NCBI RefSeq assembly: GCF_000002995.4 | Contig: NW_025062478.1 | Span: forward strand, 4,688,001-4,752,000 | Reading direction: 5' to 3' | DNA from: Brugia malayi | Taxonomy: Eukaryota; Nematoda; Chromadorea; Rhabditida; Onchocercidae | DNA length: 64,000 nt | In this document: positions 25,600-49,200 of the stretch, in pieces | Position numbering within the stretch: the first letter of the stretch is position 1 | Layout: every line of letters starts with the position of its first letter | Program-made: the position numbers and the translations under genes | Notes under the pieces: model-generated | Database searches by the model: none | Seen by the model: the letters and a program-made list of their open reading frames with translations, nothing else | What the model was told of the DNA's origin: nothing

Positions 25600-26716
25600 A
25601 TGAAAGTAATAGAAGAACAGAAAATGACAAATTGCGAGGTTGGAAAGCGGTACAAAAAGCGCTTCCACGTATCATACATTATGGTCAAAATGAGGGTATA
25701 CTACATGCAACGACTAATTCTGTATGTAACATGTTTTCCTAAGAATTTGAAATATTTTATGATGAAAGAAAAAAATAAACAAAAAGAATGATATAAAAAA
25801 TTAATTAAATATTATAGAAATAGGTAATTAAATATTATAGAAAATATTACAAATAAGATTTCATTTTCAGGTTTATTACTTTTAAATAGCATGAAGCGAT
25901 TGCAGCAAATGGGCTCTTCGTACAATATGTCAAATATTGTAATACAAGCACAAGTTGCTGCAGATATTTGTGATCATCGTTTAACGGATAAAGTACAAAT
26001 ACCTTCTAATGATATAACAATTATGCATGAGGCTATACCGTTTCTTCCTATTCCGGTTGCACTGCTATGCCTCTTCCTTAATGTTATCATTCCTGGTTCA
26101 GGTAAAATTTATTAAATGAAAATTTTAACAATACAATTGATCTTTTCAGAGCATATGTTTTTGTTTGAATAAATAATATTTATTTATTTAGGAACAATTT
26201 TAAGCGGAATCAGTGCATTATGTATGGGACAACCAAGAATAAATTTCAAAGAAGGTCGTAAATTAGTGACACTGTTTGTTAATTTTTTGGTTGGTATTAG
26301 TCAATTCTTCACGATAACTTTTCTTTTCGTTGGATGGTTCTGGTCAGTTGCATGGGGTGGCTTGATCATTATACATTCAAGTAAGCTTAATCTTTAATTC
26401 ATCATTAACAAGCACTTTTAATCTTTCATAAAATAATATGATAAAATTACAGTTATAACTACAATTGTTATCATGATATTACCATTGAGATATAATCCCA
26501 ATATAATATCTATATTTCCATGTTCCATTATAATAATAGTTAAATCATACAAAAGACATAACATTTATAGTACAATATCGCGATGCATTGGTGCAACGTC
26601 GGCAAGAAGCGGTAGCAACTGCAGCGATCGAAGCAATTACCAAAGACTCAATACTACACAGGCGAGATGTGAGGAAGCTTGTTGAAGCTCATCAAACAAT
26701 TAGCGGAGAGAAATAA
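25600..26716 (+). CDS. stum: Stum/SPEC3-family two-helix membrane protein (5' incomplete)
   Basis: Four in-phase exons: 25600-25695, 25871-26101, 26192-26380 and 26571-26716, ending in TAA. The first encodes a soluble segment (LRGWKAVQKALPRIIHYGQN). The second carries MHEAIPFLPIPVALLCLFLN and then NVIIPGSGTILSG across the junction. The third ends in a second helix, QFFTITFLFVGWFWSVAWGG. The Pro-rich helix 1, PGxGT turn and GWxWSxxWG block are the signature of the Stum/SPEC3 domain. Drosophila Stum acts in mechanosensory neurons and sea urchin SPEC3 is ciliary; a neural or sensory role here is inference. The C-terminus (ALVQRRQEAVATAAIEAITK) is a charged helix. The first in-frame ATG is at 25891, but the exon starting at 25600 is open in phase 1, so an upstream exon is likely missing. 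Confidence 0.85.
25801..25843. repeat. Short tandem duplication in a Stum intron
   Basis: A segment reading TAATTAAATATTATAGAAA occurs twice, about 23 bp apart, in the intron between exons 25600-25695 and 25871-26101. Confidence 0.8.
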
Positions 26717-27378
26717 TACAGTTCAAGTAAATCCAAGGAATGAGAACTGTTTGAATTAGAAATGTTAAGTAAGACTATTTCCAGGCATGTTTTACTTGAA
26801 TTATCATTAGTCTCGAGTACACCATGTTTATTAGTATTACATAGACTGAACAGCAATCAATCTTCTTATGAAGTACTAATCCTCAATGGAAAATTGGACA
26901 GCACAACTACACATTTTTTGACGCTATGTATTTTTCAAGGCTTCAATTCTTTTAGCTGATAAAGCATCACTGATCTTAAATGTTAACTGAAATTTTTTTT
27001 CAACAGAATGTCACCCACGAATTCGTATCATCCATTCATATCTGAAGGTTAGTAGGGATAAGCATAAAATAACAATTAAACAACTTTCATTTTCATTACA
27101 AGCACAATACACTGCAATGGGATTTGTTGTGGAATTTATTGACTGCCAGATATCTTATTTTGCCAAGTTTAAATCTGGGTAATTAAACCAACAAATCGAC
27201 ATTAAAAATTGACGCAAAATCATTATAACAATGCGCAACGAATAGAAATAATTGTAAAACACTAAAATATTATCAAAGCACCGTCCAAAAAACCACCCAG
27301 AAACATAGATTGGAATAACGGTTAATGAGGAAGCTTGGTTAGTTTATATACAGAACTAAACTGACAATCGGGAATCCG

Positions 27379-27399
27379 TTTTTTTTTTTTTTTTTTTTT
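27379..27399. repeat. Poly-T run
   Basis: An uninterrupted homopolymer of about 21 T residues sits in the Stum-ISY1 spacer, followed by a second short T run. Confidence 0.9.
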
Positions 27400-28214
27400 G
27401 TTTTTTTCATTTCTATGATTGTAAAACAATGGTGACAAGGTAACAAGATTAGTTTTTTGTTGTGTGAGGAAAGAGAAAGTAATTAGCATAATGGCATAGA
27501 TTAATTACAAATGCAAAAATATTTGGTGATTGACTCATCGAATTGCCACGCATCTGGCAAAAAATATTAGGATTTGAATGTAATTTAAATGTGTCGTTTT
27601 TACGACAGGATTCTTTACGATCAATACTAAAATCGGAAAAATGGGATAAAAATGGAAATAGAATCAACAGTTAAACCTAGTACCACTACAGAAGTCTATC
27701 ATTCAATCCAGAAATATATATTATAAATTCCATTATAATTCATATCTTCACATTTTTTCAGAGTAATCTGAAGATGAAGAATAGTCAGCACTCGACTTTA
27801 AAAAGTTATAAAAAACCAAAATAAAAAATACCAACTTATCTTCTGAACTTTAAGAACCGTTACAGTTTACAGGATTTATTTTTTCATAAAGTTAACGAAC
27901 TTTTAAAATGAACTAACTTGTAAGTTTCTGCTTTCTCAATTAATAGCCATTTTCCTATGTTTTATTTGAATCACAATATCCTAAAATGTGAATCAAACCT
28001 AAAAGCTCGCAAAATCGCACAATCTTAATCAAATAACATCAAAAACCAGAAATATGAGAATATTAATATTAAGAAACAACATCATCAGAACAGTCAGATG
28101 AATAGAATTCCCTGAAATTATGAAATCACTGTCTTGTTTACTGTCTTGTTTGCAAAAAGTATAAGTTGATTTTTTTTCGAAATCACCGGTTAAGACATTA
28201 TTTAACTTTCAACA

Positions 28215-28258
28215 GTATTTATTCTTCGTAGATTTCAAAATCTACGAAGAATAAATAC
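28215..28258. repeat. Perfect 21-bp inverted repeat with 2-nt loop
   Basis: Arms 28215-28235 and 28238-28258 are exact reverse complements around a CA spacer. Each arm contains ATTCTTCGTAGATTT or its complement. The 44-bp sequence could form a cruciform or a very tight hairpin. It lies about 200 bp beyond the ISY1 stop codon. No target-site duplication is evident directly beside it. Confidence 0.95.
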
Positions 28259-28460
28259 CGAAACTTGAAAGCAAACAAGAAAGCAAATCTACTTTCCAAT
28301 AAAAAAGCCCTATTCTCTCACACAAGATTGCTATAATAAGCTTACCAGCAATTTTGAGCAAAAATTCCACAAAACAGCAATATACAATGACCTACAGTTC
28401 AAGAACTGTAAAATGACACATGAACATGTTGCAAAAAAACTTGAAATAACGTAATAACTA

Positions 28461-30095
28461 TTACAAACTTGAGGAGTTTCCAACATATTTTTCAAAAAGT
28501 TGTGCTTTCTTCCTTTCCAAAATTAGATTCTCGATTTCTTTTTGTGACGGCACAACAACATGTTGGATGAACGTTTTCTTCCCATCATCACCTATTAGAA
28601 CAGATTGTTTCGAGCCGATGTCTTCCTCATCAGAGTCCTGGAAAAGTTAGCTGTCAGCATAACTGAATAAGAGGTAAACTTAAGCATCAACTTTTAAACT
28701 GTGTTGAGGCAAAGTAGAACTGAAATAGTTGCGTGTAACATATATTAATGCCGTAGCAATACTGAAAACAATGTACTAATGATGCAGAATGATGTTTCAA
28801 AATACCAAAATCCCAAAATAAACATTTCAAAACGGAATATATCTCAGCGTGACAATAAACCTAACAACCGAAAAAAATAATCAAATAATTCGGATGAATT
28901 TCTTCGTGCATGATTAACTTACATCATCAATTTTGTATATATCCACATCATCATCGAATGCCTTCTTTGCTTTCAAAACATCTTTATTTTCTTCCCAGTC
29001 CTAGAAAACTTTTTGTAAATTTTCGAATACTAAATATTAGATGCAGATAGAGAAACCTAATCACAACCTTTTGAATTTGTGAACGAGCTTTAATTTCAGC
29101 ATCCATTTCCAGCGGTACCAATAAACCATCGTCATCATCCATATAGCCATAATAATCTGCATCCAAAAATTTGATTAATTCCATGCGATTTTTCCGTGAT
29201 TCATCGATGCCAACTTTTTCGAAAAGCTCCCGAACACCAGGCAAATCTTTCGCAGCTCCAAAATATTTGTAGCCCTTACCACCGGCTACTTCACGTCCCT
29301 CTCGATCCAGCTCTCTGGGAGCTATCTTCCTACAAAAATAGCAGCAAATAGACATGTCACCTTGTCACTTCTAAATAAATTCACTAACGGATAAAGCTTC
29401 ATTTCAAGCATTAAATCTTAACAAAACATATTCTAAAATACATGAACATACCTATAATCCTGGCCTCCAAGTTCCTTAATCCTTGTTTCCCAAGCGTATT
29501 TAACTCGCAACAATTTATTTATTTCGTCATTCAAATCTCGAATTTTAAATTCACCCAAGCCTGGATTTTGTATTAGCGCTATTTTTTTGGCAATTTCCAT
29601 CGTTACTTGCTTTCTGTATCTTTCTGCATCATCTGTAAAGCAGTTACAACATGGAATTAATACGAATCCTTGCTCTTCTCAGCAAATCAAATCTACTACT
29701 TCAAACTTCAAAGAGTACTTAGCGTGGTGCATTCATTCACATCGCTCGGTCGTTTCGCAACCGGGCCTTTCTCCTCTTCTTCTTTCATCCGCCGCCATCT
29801 CGCTAAAGCGGTCATTGCCTTCTCTGCATTTCGAGCCTTAAGTACAATAGTATTAGCTAATAAATAACATAGAAGACTTTAATATATTATAGTATTATTT
29901 TTGGAATAACAAACTATACTATGTGGAGGAGCTAAAAATGCTAAAGACAAGACAATAAAACAATATAATACGAAAATGTTGAAACACTATAATACTTAAA
30001 CATCATGAACTCAAAACAGTGCAACATGAGAAAGCAGTGAAATGCAAACATTAAACAAAACGATTTTCAAAATTCTGCAGTTGAGTACTTACCAT
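28461..30095 (-). CDS. isy1: Pre-mRNA splicing factor ISY1
   Basis: Six exons in transcript order: 30095-30093, 29836-29719, 29632-29452, 29329-29068, 29000-28923 and 28637-28461. They give 272 residues, against about 285 in human. ISY1 belongs to the Prp19-associated (NineTeen complex related) proteins and sits in the active spliceosome. Diagnostic blocks are ARNAEKAMTALARWR at the N-terminus, then AERYRKQVTMEIAKKIALIQ, NPGLGEFKIRDLNDEINKLL, GYKYFGAAKDLPGVRELFEK, an acidic YYGYMDDDDGLLVPLE segment, and the C-terminal VPSQKEIENLILERKK helix. The first coding exon consists of the ATG alone: GTAAGT follows directly and the next exon opens GCTCGAAATGC, encoding ARNAEK. It lies downstream of RBBP4 in the same orientation, 874 bp from its stop. 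Identity is secure. Confidence 0.97.
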
Positions 30096-30968
30096 CGTCA
30101 AATAAGAACCGGATAATCAAGGTGGAGCCTGAAAAACATTTATAAAGTGATATCTTCTCAGAAACTTTTGTCTACTGAAACAAATGGAACTCGAAAGATA
30201 TTAAACTCATTTATATCTATGGTAGACATACAGTACATCTATACCATATATACCAGTCACCAAGTATCACGAAAAAAAAAACAACAGACATATGCAGGGG
30301 TTTGTAATCTAATTGGCTCCTCATTAAGAAAAATTTAGAAACAACCACTGTCCTTAAAAACTTCAGCTGAACTTTGCTAACATTAAAAATTGACAATGAG
30401 TCTCGCCACGAAGAGTATGTAATATCTGTCTAGAATTTTAACCCATTTGAATAACTGTATGTAAAGTAAATTAAATTTTATGCTAAGATATGTAATATAA
30501 AATACAAATTCATTATAGGTCAGTATAACAAATAAAAATTCAAAAACAGCACAATATTTGGGGAAACAATCGTTAAACACAAAAAATCAAATAACAATGA
30601 TGATATTTATCCAAAAATCCCGGAAAATCTGACATCCTTTAACTGCAGAATCAGATCTAACCCATAGATGTAGAAGTAATCACATTAACCGGTTACAACA
30701 CTGTTTAAAGCTCGTTATATCTACTCATTTCGGCTCTTACTTTGTCTTTCAGCAGCAAACAAGTCATAAGTTAAAATGACATCAAAAAATAAATGTGCGA
30801 CTCACTATTCACAATTTCGAGCTTTTGAAATATGAAACCCGAAACTGTATCTGAATAGAATTTCTAATCGCCATTTCAGGTATCTGTTAATGATTTCGTG
30901 GAACACAATGATAACAAAACAATAACAGAGTAATATACAACAGAATAATTTTTTTTTTTTCATTTCGT
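30096..30968. other. RBBP4-ISY1 spacer
   Basis: This 870-bp AT-rich gap lies between two same-strand genes. It must contain the RBBP4 3' UTR and either an ISY1 promoter or a polycistronic spacer. No conserved open frame is evident. Confidence 0.5.
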
Positions 30969-43283
<12,315 letters not shown>

Positions 43284-46200
43284 TCAGCGCTGTAAATATT
43301 TCGATATAAATTCGATAATTTCATCAGCGTATTTTGCATTCCAAATCATTCGCCTGTTAATGTCAGCTCGAATATGAGAGATGACAGGTTTTAATTTTTT
43401 CATTAATGGAGCATATTTTTTCTCGAATATATCCAACTGAAAATTTTTTTTCAATTAATGTATTTTTGGGATTTTTCTTTTGTTTTCAATTTTTATAGGT
43501 TATCAAGCTAATGATGAATATGAAAATATCATCGAGAATGATAATATAAAGACTTGAAAAAATCTGACGATCATAATTATATTGTTTAATAATTTATTTA
43601 AAAGAAAAGAAAAATAAATAAATATACGACAGTATTTATTAGAAGCTTTTTTCAGATCTCTGATTCCTTCAAAACTATCAAAATTTATCAGTTAACTGAT
43701 ATGTACTAATATTCATTCTATGATCAATCCTTTTTGCTTGCTTTACTTCGCATAGCTATCAAATCATCATTAACCTTTTGCAAATCATCGTTTGTGCCAT
43801 AACCTCGTGCCATTTGAAGCAGGAAGAAAGGTCCATACTTCTCGTGTCTATAATTTAGAAAGTTTTCATTTTAATTATTGCTTGTATCAAGTAACATTAA
43901 TCAAAATAAAATGACAGAAAGATCAAGTAATGAAAGAAAAAATTACCTCTTAAAAAGTTCAGCAAAATTATTAAATAAATACTGCCCAACTGCTCCATTA
44001 TCATAATTTTTCCTAAAAGGAAATTTTTTTGCTTTTGTTAATTCTATGATAAGTGATGACTCGGAAAAAGTTGAGTCAAATAATTAATCAGTAGTTTTTT
44101 TCACTCAATGAATTTAATAAACCTTGAAAGTTCGTATAATTTGGGTCGGAAATCAGTATCTTTCTCTTTCTTGGTTAATACTTCTTTTACCAACCTAAAA
44201 AAAGGAGGACGTTACAAAATTTTCAAATTCATGAGTAGAAAACAAAGACTATTTCACTTTTAATAAATGAATTGACAATTGAATTCGAATCAAACTTAAT
44301 ATTTAGAATTAAGTTGGAATTATTAAACTGTCTAGGATTATTATTTAAATAAAATTGGATATCACAATCACTTACACTTCAATGTAAGAACGATTAGAGC
44401 TGCTAGCAAGTGCGGAAAAAATCCTATCACGCTCGACATGATATTCTTCTGCGTGAAATTTATTGATCATAAATGTCAATTCCGCTTGATTGCCATATTT
44501 GGATGCTACCATATAAGCGATATTACGTAAGCTTGCTTCTAAGCTTAAACATATAATTAAATTACTGAACTTTTTGCTGCAATAGATAATGAAAAAATAA
44601 TTCTGTCACTTATCTATGGAGGGACCTATTCAGTCTTCTATTAAATATTTTATGAAATAAATTCTGCTGTTATAGAATTGTTGCTGTTATGCCAGGAAGG
44701 ATAATATCACTGCTGTTTTATTATGATAATTCATTTTTTGTATGTCATTAAGTAGCAGCCTGAAAAGATTCAGCTCAGAAAGATGAATGCATTGAATCCA
44801 ATAAAATAATTTATGCAAATATTTAATAAACCATTTTTTTTTGTACACAAAGAAATTTAGGCAAAAAATTTATATTAGGAAGTAAAGTAAAAACAAAAAA
44901 TGAATTCCGGAGAACAGAAACCACATCGTTCTCTCTTCATATCTTTTTGTTTTAATTATTAGTTATATTTTGCTTTTTCCTTACCGTCAGGTATCAATCT
45001 TTTACCTTTTCTTTTTCCGTGTTCTCAAATCTGTAGTAAAAAATTTCACTTATCATATTTTACAGTGTTATCTCACATTGAATACAAGTAAAGTTTTGTT
45101 AGTTATTACTTCTTAACGAATGATAAATTCAGCTTCTATTCCCATTGCCAATGAATTTAACAGTACCCACAAGGATACGAAAGAAATTGAAAGGAAAATT
45201 GGACCCTAAAGAGAAATATTAAGCAATTCTGAGATTAAGTTAAGTGATAACTTTAGCACTCATCAAATATTCTTGCTGGCAATAATAATTATAAGTTCCG
45301 TTCTACCTATTGCAAGGATTGCTAAGCATTTCCTGCGAGCAGTTGTCGTAAAGTTCGTTCAAGCGTGATCGGAATATCCGGACACATCGTTGATATCCAC
45401 TGGCGCACATTTTGAGATATATTAGCTCCCTTATAAATCTGAAGAAGAAAAAAGAATTCACAGAGATTCCGGAAAACAAAAAATATTCCCTTTTCATCAC
45501 TCCTTTCCATATTAATTCAATTGCACGTACACAAGTCTAACATTAAGAATGACAAATAATTCACAATCATTTTGTTAAATAACATTCTGTTTTTCATGTT
45601 ATAAGCAAATAGATAAAGTAAATGGAAAAGTAATACATTTACTCAAATTAACGGAAAAGTAATACACTTACTCAAATTAACGGAAAAGTAATACACTTAC
45701 TCAAATTAACGGAAAAGTAATACACTTACTCAAATTAAAGGAAAAGTAATACACTTACTCAAATTCCATATTGTGCGAAACATCTGAATCAGTTTCAGCT
45801 TTAATGATTCGATCAAACGATGGCTCCATAAGAAATTGTACGTATTTCTGCAATTTCGAATAATTACGGCCAAATCAAAGGATTCCAACACGCTGCACCT
45901 CATCTGTCCCAACTTTCGGGAATGGTCTGAAAGTGGTCGACGAGTGACAACTTGAATTTTACAACCACGGTTGCAGCAGTTCGAGTGCCATCCATCCATC
46001 AGACAATTCAACGGTAACACTGATCAACTCTAACATACATAAAGATTCAATCTCTAAAATGATAATCTCAATTGAAAAGGAAAGATTTTTTTCTTTAAAA
46101 AATAAGAATTACATTGAAAAGTGATGCATTGGAATGACGATGTACACGGTATAAGATAGTTTCGAATCGAGTTAGAAAGGTAATAAATGGTACAACTTTT

Positions 46201-49200
46201 GTTTCATTCCTAAGATATAGCGACATTTTCATTGGTATCGTATATGGGATGCGTCCAGTTTCAGCTAATACAAATGCATCATCTGAAAAACTGAAAATTT
46301 TGATTTTTTAAAGATTAAAATAAACAAATCAAATCTTACCAAACATCAGATTCAAAATGATTGCTTTCAACGAAGGAAGGTATTTTAGGTTAAGTAAATG
46401 AATGAAAGAACTAATAAGCTACCGAGCAATTTAAGTCGCGTAGAAACAGAAAAATAATTATGTTTTTGTAGTAAATGATCAATGAGAAACTTCCAATAGT
46501 TAAGTTCATATTCGACGCGATAATAACCGTGAAAGTTTGGATCTAACACAAATGTATGCGATCCATGCAATAGTTTCACTGAAAGTTGTTAAATGATTAG
46601 ATCAAATGAATAATTCATTTACTTCTTAATATTTTATTTTGTCTAATTATTACTTCTAAAAGCAATGTAATAGCATCCAAATTTAATATTTTGGCTAATG
46701 AACTGGTGTTTTCTGATCTGTTCAAATGATAAGACAACAAGATGTGACATATGTAGTGTTCATGGGACAATATAAATATTAGGATGACAAGAGAGAGATT
46801 TACATTTTTTGCCCTCTTCTAACCAATGAACTTCATCTTGCTCATTTTCTTGTGTAAATATCGGCACTTTCCATTGTGTATCAGCAAATTCACTGCTATT
46901 ATCAAAATCAAATATTTGCTGACTGATTTCAAAATAATCACCGACTTGTCGAACCTAAATAACATATTTTAGTACATTATTCTACTTTATTATACTTTCC
47001 ATTTATTAGCTCATCTTGTAGAAACAGTAATTGAATATATGATGATAAGAAATTCTTAATCATTTTTAGCTGAAAATGTAAATGTATTTGGTTAATTTGT
47101 TACAATAATTTAAATAAAAATTACTGTCTTTGAAATAATTTTTCTCTGTAAGCAATTAAAGTATTTTCTTCATTCTCCCTTCTCCATTAAACTTCACAAT
47201 TTTTAAAGAAATTAATGTCAATGTTAAAATGATTTATAATCTATTCTCGTTTCTGCATAATAGCAACAAATTAATTTTGATATGAAAGAAAGAAAAAGTA
47301 ATAAAAATTAGTAACAGACTTTCAACAGTGGAAATCCTCGTTGGTAAATCCATGAATCAATATAATCATAGACCGAAAAATTAGTACTCAAGAAAGGATC
47401 ATGATGATAGTCGATTGCCTTGAAAATTCTTCAACGAAAATGGTTGATGAATTAATTATGCAATAAATATTAATAATAAATAAACAAATAAATAAATGTA
47501 TGTTAAATACATAAAAAGAAAAAAGAAAACTTAGCACTTATTTTGGAATTTTTTTCTAAATTTTAAATAAGATTTAAATTGCCACAAATATTTATTTGTA
47601 TAGTGTAACATAATTTCATGTTTGTTCCTACATTATTTATCAAATATGTCAATTCTTGCTTAAAAAGTTATATTAATCTTCGAATTCCAATTAAATAATT
47701 GAAAAAATATGCTTACTTTGAGAAACTGCTCAAAAAGTCACTCTTTTCAGCGTTTGCATAAGCAAATTCTACCAGGTAGAGATTCAATCCTTGTCGAAAT
47801 ACTTCCTCACCAATTGTTGATTCCACCATACGAATAACTGCCGCTCCCTAAAACGTGATCAAAATTACCAGTGATCGATGAAGTGAAATAATTACTTATA
47901 CAGTAGTATATTTGTTATTGACACAACTAATATTTCCAGTTCTGCTCTTCATTTGTCCTAATCAGTAATGATAAGATCAAATAGCCCAATAAATTGTACA
48001 GTTGTCTTGTGGTAAGTTTCTTTTTTTTTTTCAACGATCTGATTGAAATCAGAGATCTCAATGTAGCTAAGAAGGAATGACATATGTAATTACAGTAAAT
48101 ACCTTATTATAGATTATTTTGATATCTTGACCATGTATACGATCACTATTTTCTTTTAAACTTATTGGTTGCGTCATTGTCGTATGTTGGTCACTTGACA
48201 GCGCTTTTAGCGTGATATCAGCAGCAAAACATTGTGACTGCAAAGCAATAATTATTGCTGAGAATTTCATCAATAATTTCTGTGGATTTATAGATAATGA
48301 ATAAGACTAGCTGATACTTTCACAAGTCAACGTGATTCAAGTTAGCTACTTGAAAGTAAGATTTAATTAAGAAATAGGCTTTGATAAAATTTTTTAGAAT
48401 GCTTATAATATTAGCTATCTCAAACATAGACTTTAATTATAATAGTTAATTGAACTGATGAATTTGTTGCTTTGTTTGCAATATATTCACAAATCACAAA
48501 CTATTATAAACAAATTAAGAATTAAATATAAATAAATCCCTGAAATGCAGAAGTTGGCGCAAATACATCCCTAAAAAAAGTACTAATGTGTTTCTTAGTG
48601 AATGCAAGATCTGATCTTTCCTTACATAGCTTTATAAGAGTTAATAAGTTAATAATACAATGTTTCTGTGACAATTTCGAAAAAAAAAGTTTGCGCAAAA
48701 TACCATTCGCAATGTTGTATTTTCAACAAAATCAGCTGCCTTTTGTCCCATCATCGTTGCGAAACCTTCGTTCAACCATAAATCATTCCACCAACGCATT
48801 GTCGCCAAATTCCCAAACCACTAAAAATAAAAATTGAAATTTCATAGATTTACTAAGGCTCTCTAATCTATCTCCTCATTAGCTTTGTCAAATATTTAAC
48901 ATTACTGTTCCAAATAATAATTAGTCTCGATTAAATGTGTCGTATAACATTTGTGACTTCCGATATTCGTTCCGAATATCTGAACTTCTGTATCCTTCGG
49001 AACTATTAGATATTTGAACTTCTATAACCTTTGGAACTATTGCTTATATTGATTTTTGTCGAAAATATTACTAAGCATTTCATCCGTTCTGCTTATTTCT
49101 TGATATAATTATTTCTTGATTAATATAATTAATTGTTCCTTGTTCCTTGACTAATATTACGGATTAGAAGAGAATTCACCATATGTGCGACTTCGTGTGC

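Larger units (their letters stand above)
26717..28460. other. Convergent intergenic region with palindrome
   Basis: This stretch lies between the stop codons of the convergent Stum and ISY1 genes. It contains a T run of about 21 bp (27379-27399) and the palindrome at 28215-28258. Open frames here are short and look like chance. Confidence 0.6.

Noticed and set aside
26453..26685. Plus-strand frame continuing the Stum gene through 26453-26685
   Set aside because: Its last part is Ser/Arg/Cys-rich with no family fit. Splicing 26380 directly to 26571 keeps phase and gives a charged helical C-terminus, and the alternative exon has no donor of the right phase.
45730..46020. 96-codon minus-strand ORF with Cys-rich translation
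   Set aside because: It overlaps aminopeptidase exon 13 in a different frame and runs into the tandem repeat. The in-phase exon 45847-45759 ([20 protein letters not shown]) matches the M1 family, so this frame is a shadow.
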